From NCBI GenBank assembly GCA_031261005.1, contig JAISKF010000013.1, positions 1 to 64,000 on the forward strand: 64,000 nt of DNA, in the 5' to 3' direction. The notes under the pieces were generated by a model. The model had not been told where the DNA came from and searched no databases. It worked only from the letters and a program-made list of their open reading frames with translations. Position numbers and translations under genes: made by a program. This document shows positions 8,931 to 18,947 of the stretch, in pieces. This DNA comes from Enterobacteriaceae bacterium. Lineage in GTDB: Bacteria > Pseudomonadota > Gammaproteobacteria > Enterobacterales > Enterobacteriaceae. The stretch's first letter is position 1; the number at the start of each line of letters is the position of its first letter.

Positions 8931-10616
8931 TTATTCGCCTTTAGCTGCTTTAAATGCTTCAGCCATAGCGTTAGAGAATCCACCATCTTCTTGTTTGCTG
9001 CTGTTATTGTTGTTAACAGTTGCAACGGCTTCTTTCTCATCAGCTTCATCCTTAGCACGTACAGACAGGCTGATTACACGGTTTTTACGATCAACACCAG
9101 TGTATTTAGCTTCAACTTCATCGCCTACGCTCAGAACAGTTGTTGCGTCTTCAACACGGTCACGGCTTGCATCAGATGCGCGCAGGTAACCATCAACACC
9201 ACCTGCTAATTCAACTGTAGCACCTTTTGCGTCAACAGCAGTAACCTTACCTTTAACAATAGCACCTTTCTTGTTGTTAGCCAGATAGTTGTTAAATGGA
9301 TCTTCTGCTAATTGTTTAACGCCTAAAGAGATACGTTCGCGTTCTGCATCAACTTGCAATACAACAGCGGCAATTTCGTCACCTTTCTTATAGTCACGAA
9401 CTGCTTCTTCGCCTGGAACATTCCAAGAGATGTCAGACAAGTGAACCAGACCATCAATGCCGCCGTCTAAGCCGATGAAGATACCGAAGTCAGTGATTGA
9501 CTTGATCTTACCTTCAACGCGCTCGCCCTTGTTATGGGTTTCAGCGAATTGCTGCCACGGATTAACTTTACACTGTTTCAGACCTAAGGAGATACGACGG
9601 CGTTCTTCGTCAATATCCAGAACCATAACTTCAACAACATCGCCCACGTTAACAACTTTAGATGGGTGAATGTTTTTGTTAGTCCAGTCCATTTCTGAAA
9701 CGTGAACCAGACCTTCAACGCCTTCTTCGATTTCTACGAAGCAGCCGTAATCAGTCAGGTTAGTTACGCGACCAGTTAAACGAGTACCTTCTGGGTAACG
9801 TTTAGCGATAGCAACCCAAGGATCTTCGCCTAATTGTTTCAGACCTAATGAAACACGGGTACGATCACGGTCGAACTTAAGAACTTTAACGGTAATTTCG
9901 TCGCCAACATTAACGATTTCACTTGGGTGTTTAACACGTTTCCAAGCCATATCAGTAATGTGTAACAGACCGTCAACACCGCCCAAATCAACGAATGCAC
10001 CGTAGTCAGTAAGGTTCTTAACGATACCTTTAACTTCCATGCCTTCTTGCAGATTTTCTAGCAGTTGATCACGTTCTGCGCTGTTTTCAGATTCGATTAC
10101 AGCACGGCGAGAAACAACGACGTTGTTACGTTTTTGGTCAAGTTTGATAACCTTAAACTCAAGCTCTTTGCCCTCTAAATGCAGCGTGTCACGGACAGGA
10201 CGAACGTCAACCAGTGAACCTGGTAAGAACGCACGAATGCCGTTAAGCTCAACGGTAAATCCACCTTTGACCTTGCCATTGATAACACCAATAACAGTTG
10301 CAGCTTCTTCCGAAGCTTTTTCCAGAGTGATCCAAGCCTCATGACGCTTAGCTTTTTCACGAGAAAGCAGAGTTTCACCGAAGCCATCTTCGATAGCGTC
10401 TAGTGCAACGTCAACTTCATCACCAACCTGGATTTCCAGTTCGCCCTGAGCGTTTTTGAACTGTTCTACCGGGATTGCAGATTCTGATTTCAGACCTGCG
10501 TCTACCAGAACAACATCTTTATCAATAGCGACAACAACGCCGCGTACAATTGAACCCGGACGGGTTTCAATTTCTTTCAGGGATTCTTCAAAGAGTTGAG
10601 CAAAAGATTCAGTCAT
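8931..10616 (-). CDS. rpsA: 30S ribosomal protein S1
   Basis: The protein is 561 residues when started at the ATG that gives [13 protein letters not shown], the E. coli-like N-terminus; an upstream in-frame extension to 10685 is probably untranslated leader. S1 binds mRNA and helps start translation on the 30S subunit. Six S1/OB-fold repeats cover roughly residues 20-520, with recurring signatures such as [39 protein letters not shown] and [20 protein letters not shown]. The acidic, Asn-rich C-terminus is typical. A terminator separates it from cmk, so the long leader (10617-10719) probably carries its own promoter and autoregulatory region. Confidence 0.98.
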   Translation of the reverse strand: MTESFAQLFEESLKEIETRPGSIVRGVVVAIDKDVVLVDAGLKSESAIPVEQFKNAQGELEIQVGDEVDVALDAIEDGFGETLLSREKAKRHEAWITLEKASEEAATVIGVINGKVKGGFTVELNGIRAFLPGSLVDVRPVRDTLHLEGKELEFKVIKLDQKRNNVVVSRRAVIESENSAERDQLLENLQEGMEVKGIVKNLTDYGAFVDLGGVDGLLHITDMAWKRVKHPSEIVNVGDEITVKVLKFDRDRTRVSLGLKQLGEDPWVAIAKRYPEGTRLTGRVTNLTDYGCFVEIEEGVEGLVHVSEMDWTNKNIHPSKVVNVGDVVEVMVLDIDEERRRISLGLKQCKVNPWQQFAETHNKGERVEGKIKSITDFGIFIGLDGGIDGLVHLSDISWNVPGEEAVRDYKKGDEIAAVVLQVDAERERISLGVKQLAEDPFNNYLANNKKGAIVKGKVTAVDAKGATVELAGGVDGYLRASDASRDRVEDATTVLSVGDEVEAKYTGVDRKNRVISLSVRAKDEADEKEAVATVNNNNSSKQEDGGFSNAMAEAFKAAKGE

Positions 10617-10719
10617 GTTGTTAATCTTCAGGATTCTTAAATTTAACGTCCATCTGACATCCAGTTCGATGGGGTTGTTATACATACCCTACTTACATCC
10701 ATGCAGCAGAGTTATTCAC

Positions 10720-10753
10720 AAAAAGTCTACTGTTTAAAAATTAAACAGTAGAC
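10720..10753 (-). terminator. Rho-independent terminator between cmk and rpsA
   Basis: A 13-bp perfect inverted repeat (GTCTACTGTTTAA at 10725-10737 and its complement at 10741-10753) with a 3-base loop is followed on the minus strand by five Ts. It begins six bases after the cmk stop codon and should largely separate cmk transcription from rpsA. Confidence 0.9.
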
Positions 10754-10758
10754 ATGAA

Positions 10759-11436
10759 TTATTTTAGCACATCGTTCACATAAGCTAATGCGTATTTAAT
10801 CACTTCATCTACCGTCATATCGGTAGAATCCAACATCAACGCGCCTGCTGCCGGTACGAGTGGTGCCACCGCCCGATTACGATCACGGAAGTCCCGCTCC
10901 TGTATCTCGGACAAAAGACGTTCAAATTTAACACACTGCCCTTTTTCCTGCAACTGTAGCATGCGTCTTCTGGCGCGTTCTTCGGCACTGGCATCAAGAA
11001 AGATTTTTACTGGTGCATCAGGAAACACGATCGTTCCCATATCACGCCCATCAGCAATCAATCCCGGTAGCTCTCTAAAAGCACGCTGGCGGCGCAATAA
11101 CGCTTCGCGCACGCGAGGAAAAGCCGCAACCAGAGAAGCGGCTTTTCCTACGGTTTCATTGCGGATCTCATTAGTTACCGTTTCGCCCTCTAAAATCACT
11201 TGCAGTTCATCTTGCCGGGTGACAAAACGTACATTTAAGTGCATGGCTAACGGTATCAGCGCTTCTTCTGAATTTAAATCAACATGATGATGTAATGCAG
11301 CCAGAGCTAAAACGCGATAAATAGCCCCTGAATCCAGCAGATGCCAGCCTAGCTTTTCCGCCAACGCCTGACAAAGCGTGCCTTTACCTACGCCGCTTGG
11401 ACCGTCCACAGTGATTACCGGCACAACTGCTGCCAT
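10759..11436 (-). CDS. cmk: Cytidylate kinase
   Basis: This is a 225-residue protein. It phosphorylates CMP and dCMP with ATP and so recycles cytidine nucleotides. The P-loop [13 protein letters not shown] at the N-terminus, LLDSGAIYR and [11 protein letters not shown] are intact. I place the start at 11436 ([15 protein letters not shown]), which has AAGGAG eight bases upstream and matches the E. coli N-terminus; an in-frame extension to 11466 is possible but less likely. It lies between aroA and rpsA, as in E. coli, but is bounded by terminators on both sides. Confidence 0.97.
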   Translation of the reverse strand: MAAVVPVITVDGPSGVGKGTLCQALAEKLGWHLLDSGAIYRVLALAALHHHVDLNSEEALIPLAMHLNVRFVTRQDELQVILEGETVTNEIRNETVGKAASLVAAFPRVREALLRRQRAFRELPGLIADGRDMGTIVFPDAPVKIFLDASAEERARRRMLQLQEKGQCVKFERLLSEIQERDFRDRNRAVAPLVPAAGALMLDSTDMTVDEVIKYALAYVNDVLK

Positions 11437-11527
11437 AGCAAGCTCCTTAACTTCGAGAATACGCAAAAAAAGTTGCGGCTGATTATACGCATCATCGCCG
11501 TGAACTGACAGTTTAAGTTACAGCAAT

Positions 11528-11573
11528 AAAAGCGGAGCAGCACTGTTGATAATTATCTACAATGCTGCTCCGC
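11528..11573 (-). terminator. Terminator downstream of aroA
   Basis: An 11-bp perfect GC-rich stem (GCGGAGCAGCA at 11532-11542 with its complement at 11563-11573) extends by three more pairs after one mismatch. On the minus strand it is followed by TTTTATTG. It starts 12 bases after the aroA stop and probably ends the serC-racemase-aroA transcript. Confidence 0.85.
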
Positions 11574-11584
11574 AAACGGAATTG

Positions 11585-12874
11585 TTACGATGCAAACTGG
11601 CTTAGACGGACAAACTGCGTAAAGTAATCAGGAAAAGTTTTGGCTGTACATTTTGGATCAAGAATTGTTACCGGTGTGTCCGATAACGCAACCAGTGAGA
11701 AACACATCGCCATACGGTGATCGTTATAGGTCTCGATCTCGGCGTGTTTCAATTTAGCGGGCGGAACGATGCGGATATAATCCTCGCCCTCTTCAACTTC
11801 GGCACCGACTTTACGTAATTCCGTCGCCATAGCCGTTAAGCGATCGGTTTCTTTTACGCGCCAGTTATAAATATTACGAATGCAAGTTTCGCCTTTGGCA
11901 AACAGCGCAGTAGTGGCAATCGTCATGGCAGCATCAGGGATATGATTCATATCCATATCAATGCCGCTCAAATCACCGCGCTGACATTCGATAAAATCGC
12001 CGCCCCAGAGAATCTTCGCTCCCATAGCTTCCAGCACATCAGCAAAACGAATATCCCCCTGAACACTGTTTTTACCGATGCCCGTCACACGCACGCTGCC
12101 GCCTTTAATCGCTGCGGCAGCAAGAAAATAAGAGGCAGAAGAAGCATCGCCTTCAACTAAATAGTGTTCGGTTGCCTGATATTGCTGCTGACCTTTAATA
12201 TGGAAAATCTGATAGTTATCGTGAGTGACTTGCACACCAAAATCACGCATCATGTGTAACGTAATATCGATATAAGGTTTAGATACCAAATCGCCTTTTA
12301 TCGTGATATGTGTATCTTGCGCGGCTAGCGGCGCAGTCATTAATAAAGCTGTTAAAAACTGGCTGGAAACTGAGCCGTCCACCGCAATCTCTCCGCCTTG
12401 AAAACCGCCGCGCAAGCGTAACGGCGGATAATTTTTCTGCTCAAGATAATCAATTTTCGCGCCGCCCTGACGCAACGAATCAACCAGATGACCAATCGGG
12501 CGCTCTTTCATGCGCGGTTCGCCCGTCAGGATAATATCGCCCTGCCCTAAACTTAGTGCCGCCGCTAACGGGCGCATTGCCGTACCGGCATTACCTAAAA
12601 AGATCTCCAGCGCACTATTGGCTTTTAACGCACCGCCGATACCATGAATTTCACAAATAGTATGGCAATCAGAAAGTTGATAATGGATACCTAACGCTTT
12701 CAGCGCACTAAGCATGTGACGTACATCATCACTATCCAGCAAATTGGTTAACCGAGTTTTTCCTTTCGCCATTGCAGCTAACAGCAAAGCTCGATTGGAA
12801 ACACTTTTTGAGCCGGGTAAATTAATTGTGCCGTCAAATTTTGCAATAGGTTGTAACGTTAAGGATTCCAGCAT
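11585..12874 (-). CDS. aroA: 3-phosphoshikimate 1-carboxyvinyltransferase (EPSP synthase)
   Basis: This gene encodes 429 residues. AroA joins phosphoenolpyruvate to shikimate-3-phosphate in the chorismate pathway for aromatic amino acids. The active-site segment [13 protein letters not shown] has the class I (glyphosate-sensitive type) glycine and proline, followed by [29 protein letters not shown] near residue 21 binds the phosphates. In E. coli aroA is directly downstream of serC. Here an extra racemase-family gene separates them, all on the same strand, so the mixed-function operon is kept but interrupted. Confidence 0.98.
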   Translation of the reverse strand: MLESLTLQPIAKFDGTINLPGSKSVSNRALLLAAMAKGKTRLTNLLDSDDVRHMLSALKALGIHYQLSDCHTICEIHGIGGALKANSALEIFLGNAGTAMRPLAAALSLGQGDIILTGEPRMKERPIGHLVDSLRQGGAKIDYLEQKNYPPLRLRGGFQGGEIAVDGSVSSQFLTALLMTAPLAAQDTHITIKGDLVSKPYIDITLHMMRDFGVQVTHDNYQIFHIKGQQQYQATEHYLVEGDASSASYFLAAAAIKGGSVRVTGIGKNSVQGDIRFADVLEAMGAKILWGGDFIECQRGDLSGIDMDMNHIPDAAMTIATTALFAKGETCIRNIYNWRVKETDRLTAMATELRKVGAEVEEGEDYIRIVPPAKLKHAEIETYNDHRMAMCFSLVALSDTPVTILDPKCTAKTFPDYFTQFVRLSQFAS

Positions 12875-12954
12875 GAATACGTGTTCTCTTTATATCGATA
12901 ATTTGATGTGATAATAAATATGTTTGCTAATACTTTGGTTATTTCGGATTTTCG

Positions 12955-13650
12955 TTAAGATCTCAATGAAATTTCTGCTGCCTGAACAGCATGGATTTCA
13001 GCGGTATCATAAAGCGGAATATTCGCATCTTCGGCGCTAACCAGCAGACCAATCTCCGTACAGCCGAGAATAATACCTTCCGCGCCGTTATCCGCCAACT
13101 GCTGCATAATGCGACTAAATTCTTGGCGCGATTGCGGTTCAATCTTGCCCAGACACAATTCTTGATAAATCACGCGATGGACAATCTCGCGATCCGCTTC
13201 ATCAGGGATAATCACATTGATGCCATGATGCTGGCTTAATCGTCCTTTATAAAAATCCTGTTCCATTGTGAAACGAGTACCCAGCAAACCGACAGTTTGC
13301 AAGCCATCATGACGAATAATATCCGCCGTCGCATCAGCAATATGACACAGAGGAATAGCCACGGATTGCGCGACCTGATCATAAACTTTGTGCATCGTAT
13401 TGGTACAGATCACCAAAAAATCTGCACCGGCAGCTTCAAGACTTTTAGCCGCTTGCGCCAGCAACGCACCGGCAGCAAGCCAGTTTCCTTGATGCTGTAA
13501 TTGCTCCACTTCCTGAAAATCGACACTATACAACACCACTTTAGCCGAATGCAGCCCGCCCAAACGCTGTTTAATAGTTTCATTTATATGGCGATAATAC
13601 GGAATCGTCGATTCCCAGCTCATACCGCCAATCAATCCAATGATTTTCAT
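12955..13650 (-). CDS. Aspartate/glutamate racemase family protein
   Basis: This is a 231-residue protein when started at MKIIGLIGGMSWEST, which has an AGGA ribosome-binding site; an in-frame extension to 13734 is less likely. Both catalytic cysteines of the family are visible, in VICTNTMHK (about residue 86) and LGCTEIGLL (about residue 198), and the N-terminal GLIGGMSWEST is typical of the YgeA-like branch. Such enzymes racemise or epimerise amino acids without cofactor; the substrate cannot be read from sequence. The gene sits between serC and aroA on the same strand, with gaps of 80 and 149 bases. This is not the E. coli arrangement and suggests later insertion. Confidence 0.88.
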   Translation of the reverse strand: MKIIGLIGGMSWESTIPYYRHINETIKQRLGGLHSAKVVLYSVDFQEVEQLQHQGNWLAAGALLAQAAKSLEAAGADFLVICTNTMHKVYDQVAQSVAIPLCHIADATADIIRHDGLQTVGLLGTRFTMEQDFYKGRLSQHHGINVIIPDEADREIVHRVIYQELCLGKIEPQSRQEFSRIMQQLADNGAEGIILGCTEIGLLVSAEDANIPLYDTAEIHAVQAAEISLRS

Positions 13651-13799
13651 CGATGTCGTCCTTTCGGTTATTTGTGGAGTGATATTATGAGAAAATAATC
13701 TTTGATAAAAAATCGAGTTAGACACCCCGTCCATCGATAATATTGATCACCGACGGACGGAATGAGAGGAATAATTAAGCCTAAAAAAGAGAATAATTA

Positions 13800-14885
13800 T
13801 CAACCATGACGACGCTCAAAATCAGCCATAAATGCTGTTAATGCCTGTACACCAGCCAACGGCATGGCGTTATAGATAGAAGCACGCATTCCGCCTAAAA
13901 CACGATGACCTTTCAGCGCATGTAAACCCGCCGCTTTAGACTCTTCGAGGAAGACTTTATCCAGCTCGCTATCAGCTAATTGGAATGGCACATTCATCAG
14001 CGAACGGTTAGCAATCGCCACGCCGTTACGATAAAAATCGCTGCTATCAATAAAGCTATACAGATGCGCCGCTTTCTCTTCATTGCGACGCGCCATTTCG
14101 GTCAAACCGCCTTGCGCTTTCAGCCATTTAAAGACTAAGCCAGATAAATACCAGGCAAACGTCGGCGGAGTATTAAACATCGAATCGCACTCATTCAATA
14201 CGGTGTAATCCAGAATTGATGGGGTTTCTTTGCGTGCTTTGCCTAACAAATCTTCACGCACAATCACTACGGTAATGCCCGCAGGACCGATATTCTTCTG
14301 CGCGCCAGCATAAATCGCACCATAACGGCTCACATCAATCGGACGCGATAAAATCGTAGAAGATAAATCAGCAACCACTATTTTATCGCCAAAATCTGGC
14401 TGCTCATCAATGGCAATACCATCAATGGTTTCATTCGGGCAAAAATGGACATAAGCGGATTTATCATTCAGCACCCACTCTTTCATTGGTTTTGTAGCGG
14501 TTAAGCCATCAATTTTAGTTTTAATATCAAAGATATTTGGCGTGCAATATTTTTCAGCTTCCAGTACGGCACTATGCGCCCAATAACCGCCATCAATATA
14601 ATCAGCCTGATTATTTGTACCCAAAAGATTTAAAGGGATCGCCGCAAATTGCGCGCGTGCGCCGCCATGAGAAAACAACACTTTGTAGTTATCAGGGATT
14701 TTCATCAGATCACGCAGATCTTGTTCAGCCTCATCAGCAACCTGAATAAACTCTTTACTGCGGTGGCTAATTTCCATAACCGAAGTACCCAGCCCTTGCC
14801 AGTCACAAAGTTCTTGTTCTGCCTGACGTAACACTTCTACCGGTAACATCGCTGGTCCCGCACTAAAATTAAATACCTGTGCCAT
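13800..14885 (-). CDS. serC: Phosphoserine aminotransferase
   Basis: This gene encodes 361 residues, the usual length. SerC is a PLP enzyme that makes phosphoserine from phosphohydroxypyruvate and glutamate in serine synthesis, and it also acts in pyridoxal-phosphate synthesis. The PLP lysine is in [12 protein letters not shown], and the N-terminal [15 protein letters not shown] is the family signature. It is the first gene of the serC-racemase-aroA run. A large intergenic space with a repeat unit lies upstream, so its promoter should be within about 14886-15060. Confidence 0.98.
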   Translation of the reverse strand: MAQVFNFSAGPAMLPVEVLRQAEQELCDWQGLGTSVMEISHRSKEFIQVADEAEQDLRDLMKIPDNYKVLFSHGGARAQFAAIPLNLLGTNNQADYIDGGYWAHSAVLEAEKYCTPNIFDIKTKIDGLTATKPMKEWVLNDKSAYVHFCPNETIDGIAIDEQPDFGDKIVVADLSSTILSRPIDVSRYGAIYAGAQKNIGPAGITVVIVREDLLGKARKETPSILDYTVLNECDSMFNTPPTFAWYLSGLVFKWLKAQGGLTEMARRNEEKAAHLYSFIDSSDFYRNGVAIANRSLMNVPFQLADSELDKVFLEESKAAGLHALKGHRVLGGMRASIYNAMPLAGVQALTAFMADFERRHG

Positions 14886-15065
14886 TTGTTTTCACCGCCC
14901 TGATTAAAGATTACTTAAAAACGAGTGTATTGGTTTTATCATTCGCTTAATGATGCTGCAATGCTTATATACATTAGTTTCGTTTAAAATTTTTTCACCA
15001 AATTTTTCACTACAGTTAGCGCACTCAATAAGGTAAAAAAATGGGGTGCTTGGTTTGTATTATAT

Positions 15066-15279
15066 TCCGTACCCGCGGGCGACAAGTTGTCGCCTCTGCA
15101 AATTCATTCTTTATTATCAATAAATTATTACTATACCTACCCTAAATTTAGGCTATTTAATCTAAATTTTGGCTAAGACATTATATTATTACGATAAATT
15201 TCAATTAATTATGTTATTTTTCGTAGGGCGGCAGATTGCCGCCCTAAAAATTATTATTTATTATCAATAAATTAACCTA
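15066..15279 (+). repeat. Intergenic double-hairpin repeat, cluster A
   Basis: There are two GC-rich hairpins, GGGCGACAAGTTGTCGCC at about 15077-15094 and GGGCGGCAGATTGCCGCCC at about 15226-15244, each followed by TTATTATCAATAAATTA. Between them is the conserved AT-rich arm (GGCTAAGACATTATATTATT, then CGATAAATTTCAA). The same elements recur in clusters B to G. The cluster fills most of the 434-base gap between serC and ansB. Orientation is given by the AT arm preceding the GGCGGC hairpin; it is opposite to cluster B on the other side of ansB. No open reading frame is present. Confidence 0.85.
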
Positions 15280-15319
15280 TGATTTTCACCATTTCCTTAT
15301 CCAAATCTGAGGTTAACGA

Positions 15320-16372
15320 TTAGTATTTATTAAAGATCTTCTGAATCTCAACTGGATCTTGTGTTTTGATTAATGCCAATTGCAGCAATACCCGCGATTT
15401 TTGCGGATTCAACGTACCTGATGCTACAAAGCCGTACTTTTCATCATCAACTTCGGCATCTTGTGTGGTTGCCCCAGTAGGCACACGGGAAGAACGTACA
15501 ACAGCTACGCCTTGTTTCCTCGCCTCCACCAGCGCATCAAAAATACTGTTATACAGATTGCCGTTACCAACACCAGCACTGACGATCCCTTTTGCGCCCT
15601 CAGCAACTAAGGCTTTAACTGGTGCTGCTGAAGCATTGGCATAGCTGTAAACAATATCCACTTTTGGCAATGCGGTGATTTTACTCACATCAAAAATATC
15701 TTGCGGCTCATGCAAACGTGTTGGCATACGTTGGTAATCTACTTTACCGTTATGGATATAACCTAACGTCCCGTAGTTAACACTTTGGAAAGTATGTAAA
15801 CCGGTAGTATTGGTTTTTGTGACATCACGACCGCCCAGCACGGAATCATTCATCGCCACCAGTACGCCGCGACCTGATGAGTTTTTATCCGAAGCAACAA
15901 CCACTGCATTATAAAGATTAAACGGACCATCAGCGCTCATGGCAGTTGCCGGACGCATTGCACCAACCATCACCACTGGTTTACTGCAATTAATCGTTAA
16001 ATTCAGGAAATATGCTGTTTCTTCCATTGTGTCAGTACCGTGCGTAATCACGAAACCATCGGTAGAAGAACAGCGCTCGTTAATGGTTTTAGCTAATTTT
16101 AGCCAAACTTCATCATTCATATCCTGTGAACCGATATTAACGATCTGTTCGCCTTTAATATCAGCAATATTTTTTAACTGTGGAATGGCATCAACCAGAT
16201 GCTCCACACCAAACTGACCTGCGACATAATTAGATTGAGTTTCAGAAACACCACCGCCAGCGATAGTGCCACCGGTTGCCAGTACAGTAATCGTTGGTAA
16301 TTTATCGGCAAAAGCGGGAGCGGTAAGACAACACATCAAAACAGCAAGAGCAGACTTCTTAAAGACTGACAT
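15320..16372 (-). CDS. ansB: Type II L-asparaginase, periplasmic
   Basis: This is a 350-residue protein when started at MSVFKKSALAVLMCC (AGGAGA ribosome-binding site). A signal peptide of about 22 residues ends at AFA before DKLPTITV. The catalytic threonines are in LATGGTIAGGG (first) and VITHGTDTMEETAYFL (second), the type II asparaginase signatures. It hydrolyses asparagine to aspartate and ammonia in the periplasm. In enteric bacteria ansB is induced anaerobically (FNR, CRP); I found no convincing site here. It lies between serC and ycaO, where E. coli has ycaP, and is flanked by inverted copies of the intergenic repeat. Confidence 0.95.
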   Translation of the reverse strand: MSVFKKSALAVLMCCLTAPAFADKLPTITVLATGGTIAGGGVSETQSNYVAGQFGVEHLVDAIPQLKNIADIKGEQIVNIGSQDMNDEVWLKLAKTINERCSSTDGFVITHGTDTMEETAYFLNLTINCSKPVVMVGAMRPATAMSADGPFNLYNAVVVASDKNSSGRGVLVAMNDSVLGGRDVTKTNTTGLHTFQSVNYGTLGYIHNGKVDYQRMPTRLHEPQDIFDVSKITALPKVDIVYSYANASAAPVKALVAEGAKGIVSAGVGNGNLYNSIFDALVEARKQGVAVVRSSRVPTGATTQDAEVDDEKYGFVASGTLNPQKSRVLLQLALIKTQDPVEIQKIFNKY

Positions 16373-16672
16373 ACTTAAATCTCCTGTCGAGGTTATTCTT
16401 AAAAAGGAAACTACCTGAATTATTAATGAGTTTGGGATAACAAGATTTATGTGTCGAAACACAACTCAGCATAATATAAGCAAATACATCATGACTGACA
16501 TATATCTGTAACCCAATTGAGTTAGCATAACAGCAATATACTAAACCAGCTTATAATAAACTCATTAAATTGATTCGGCTGGCTTTTATGAACTAAATTT
16601 TCATAAAGCATTTGATTTTCAATATAAAATTGATTGATTTTTATAGAGCAGCAATCTGTCACCTGTTGACTT

Positions 16673-16776
16673 CACGATGGTTTAGCGGGCGGTAGATTGC
16701 CGCTTCTAAGTAAAAATCATATAATTATTTGAAATTTATCGTAATAATATAATTTCTTATCCGAAGTTCAGGTTAA
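16673..16776 (-). repeat. Intergenic double-hairpin repeat, cluster B (half unit)
   Basis: One degenerate hairpin (GGGCGGTAGATTGCCGCTTC) is followed by the AT arm read in the opposite sense to cluster A: ATAATTATTTGAAATTTATC, then TTATCCGAAGTTCAGGTTAA. The spacer ACGATGGTTTAGCGGGCGG resembles that of cluster E. It lies in the 417-base gap between ansB and ycaO, which holds no other gene and must contain both divergent promoters. The cluster ends 14 bases before the ycaO start. Confidence 0.8.
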
Positions 16777-16789
16777 TCAGGCAGGAATA

Positions 16790-18571
16790 ATGCAAAAAAA
16801 CACCCTACAAAATACAACGACGCAAACATTTATCCCCGGTAAAGATGCAGCGCTGGAAGACTCCATCGCTAATTTTCAACAAAAACTGACACAATTAGGA
16901 TTCAATATTGAAGAAGCCTCATGGCTTAATCCGATCCCTAATGTCTGGTCAGTGCATATCCGCGATAAAGATTGCCCGTTGTGTTTTACCAATGGCAAAG
17001 GTGCGACCAAAAAAGCGGCTTTAGCGTCTGCGTTAGGTGAATATTTCGAGCGTTTATCGACTAATTACTTCTTTGCTGACTTCTATTTAGGCAAAACCAT
17101 TGCCGAAAGTGAATTTGTGCATTATCCCAATGAAAAATGGTTTCCTGTTCCTGCGGATAACCGCTTACCGGCAGGTATTTTAGATGAGCATTTGCATCGT
17201 TTTTACGATCCCGACCAAACACTGACAGGCAGAGATCTGATCGATTTACAGTCCGGTAATGGCGAACGCGGTATTTGCAGCTTACCGTTTGTGCGTCAGT
17301 CAGATCTGGCAACTGTTTATATCCCGATGAATATTATCGGTAATCTGTACGTATCTAACGGCATGTCTGCCGGTAATAACTGTAATGAAGCGCGAGTTCA
17401 GGCGTTGTCAGAAATTTTTGAGCGCTATGTAAAAAATCGCATTATTGCTGAAGCGATCAGCCTGCCAGAGATCCCAACAGACGTGATTAAACGTTATCCG
17501 GCAATCATGGAAGCAATAGCAACACTGGAAACAGAGGGTTTTCCGATTTTTGCTTATGATGCTTCACTTGGCGGTCAATATCCGGTGATCTCAGTGGTGT
17601 TGTTTAATCCGGCAAACGGAACTTGTTTCGCTTCTTTTGGCGCACACCCTGATTTCGGAGTAGCACTGGAACGCACCGTAACTGAACTGCTGCAAGGTCG
17701 TAGTCTGAAAGATCTCGATGTATTCAATGCACCTACGTTTGATAATCAAGAAGTGGCGGAATATACCAATTTAGAAACGCATTTTATTGATTCCAGCGGT
17801 TTAATTTCTTGGGATCTGTTTAAACAGCACGTAGATTATCCGTTTGTCGATTGGGATTTCAGCGGCACTTCCGAGCAAGAATTTACCACGCTGATGCAAA
17901 TCTTCCATAAGCAGCAAATTGAAGTGTATATCGCGGATTACCAGCATTTAGGCGTTGATGCCTGCCGTATCCTCGCGCCGGGAATGTCTGATATTTATCC
18001 GGTAGAAGATTTGTTGCTGGCAAATAACAATATGGGGCAACATCTGCGTACAACTATTCTTAGCCTGCCAACCAGCCAATGGCAGCCTGATGCTTATCTG
18101 GCGTTAATTGAGCTGTTGGATCAAGAAGGCTTAGATGACTTTATCCGTATTCGGGAGTTATTAGGTATCGCTTCCGGCTCAAATAATGTCTGGAGCAGTT
18201 TGCGTGTTGGTGAGTTGAAATCAATGCTGGCGCTGGCAGGCGGCGATCTCGATCAAGCGCTGCTTTGGGTTGAGTGGACACAAGAATTCAATGCGTCACT
18301 GTTTAATGAACAACGCCGTAATTACTATCGCTGCTTACAAACTTTATTGCTGATGAAGCTCAATGCAGAAGATCGTGATCCCGCACAGTTTAATCCGGCA
18401 TTTATCCGCATGTATGGCGCAGAAACCGTGGCAACAGTGTGGCGCAATATTAGCGGAGAACAGCGTTTTCACGGGCTATTTGCCATTGATGAAGAGTTAA
18501 CCGAACTGAGCGCGCATCAATCTTTATTAGGTGCTTATAATAAATTGCAGGCGGCAAAGCGTCTGGTTTAA
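16790..18571 (+). CDS. ycaO: YcaO, ATP-dependent cyclodehydratase-family protein
   Basis: This gene encodes 593 residues (E. coli protein about 586). YcaO-fold enzymes activate amide backbones with ATP. E. coli YcaO is linked to beta-methylthiolation of ribosomal protein S12, and its exact reaction is unsettled. The N-terminal two-thirds contains the YcaO domain, with TNGKGATKKAALASALGEYFERL (nucleotide-binding region, residues about 67-90) and CNEARVQALSEIFERYVK. The C-terminal part is helical and TPR-like. No peptide substrate or dehydrogenase genes are adjacent, which fits a housekeeping YcaO rather than a natural-product cluster. It precedes focA, as in E. coli. Confidence 0.95.
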   Translation: MQKNTLQNTTTQTFIPGKDAALEDSIANFQQKLTQLGFNIEEASWLNPIPNVWSVHIRDKDCPLCFTNGKGATKKAALASALGEYFERLSTNYFFADFYLGKTIAESEFVHYPNEKWFPVPADNRLPAGILDEHLHRFYDPDQTLTGRDLIDLQSGNGERGICSLPFVRQSDLATVYIPMNIIGNLYVSNGMSAGNNCNEARVQALSEIFERYVKNRIIAEAISLPEIPTDVIKRYPAIMEAIATLETEGFPIFAYDASLGGQYPVISVVLFNPANGTCFASFGAHPDFGVALERTVTELLQGRSLKDLDVFNAPTFDNQEVAEYTNLETHFIDSSGLISWDLFKQHVDYPFVDWDFSGTSEQEFTTLMQIFHKQQIEVYIADYQHLGVDACRILAPGMSDIYPVEDLLLANNNMGQHLRTTILSLPTSQWQPDAYLALIELLDQEGLDDFIRIRELLGIASGSNNVWSSLRVGELKSMLALAGGDLDQALLWVEWTQEFNASLFNEQRRNYYRCLQTLLLMKLNAEDRDPAQFNPAFIRMYGAETVATVWRNISGEQRFHGLFAIDEELTELSAHQSLLGAYNKLQAAKRLV

Positions 18572-18583
18572 TTAAGCACTAAA

Positions 18584-18620
18584 TAACAAAACTCTTTATA
18601 AAACATAGAGAGTTTTGTTA
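18584..18620. terminator. Inverted repeat after ycaO, possible terminator
   Basis: A 12-bp perfect inverted repeat (TAACAAAACTCT and its complement) with a 13-base loop begins 13 bases after the ycaO stop. No long U-tract follows in either direction, so termination strength is uncertain. It probably insulates ycaO from the focA promoter region. Confidence 0.5.
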
Positions 18621-18859
18621 GCTTACGCATTAAAAGTAAAATAAAAGAAATTAATGTTAAATTTTAGTAAATTAATAATATAAGCATGATGGTACTAAAT
18701 ACATTATTTATAATTTATTAACAGTTTTAAATATAATTTCAACCGTAACTTAAAATTAGAGTGTAAATTTTAAAATTTTTTTTATTTATATATATCATAG
18801 CGTTAATAGTGAAATCACCACAATTCCTGCGTTTTCTTTACAGTTTTATTTTACGCCCC

Positions 18860-18901
18860 ATGATCACTTTCAATTTTTCCAGTATACTACGGCGCTAATA
18901 T
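18860..18901 (+). promoter_or_regulatory. Possible FNR-dependent promoter of focA-pflB
   Basis: ATGATCACTTTCAA at 18860-18873 matches the FNR consensus TTGAT-N4-ATCAA at 8 of 10 positions, with symmetrical mismatches. TAATAT at 18896-18901 fits a -10 box. This places the site at about -41.5 from the implied start near 18908, the class II FNR position. The rest of the 376-base ycaO-focA gap is AT-rich with no gene. In E. coli focA-pfl is activated by FNR and ArcA; the site here is inference from the motif. Confidence 0.4.
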
Positions 18902-18947
18902 CACTCAGCAATTTAGTCTTTATATTAGACACACGAGATTATATTCA

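Noticed and set aside
16445-16465. Palindrome TGTGTCGAAACACA upstream of ansB as a CRP site
   Set aside because: The half-sites are two bases too close together for the CRP consensus spacing.
16790-18571. ycaO as part of a thiazole/oxazole peptide cluster
   Set aside because: No precursor peptide, dehydrogenase or transporter genes are adjacent, and the setting next to focA-pflB is that of the housekeeping YcaO.
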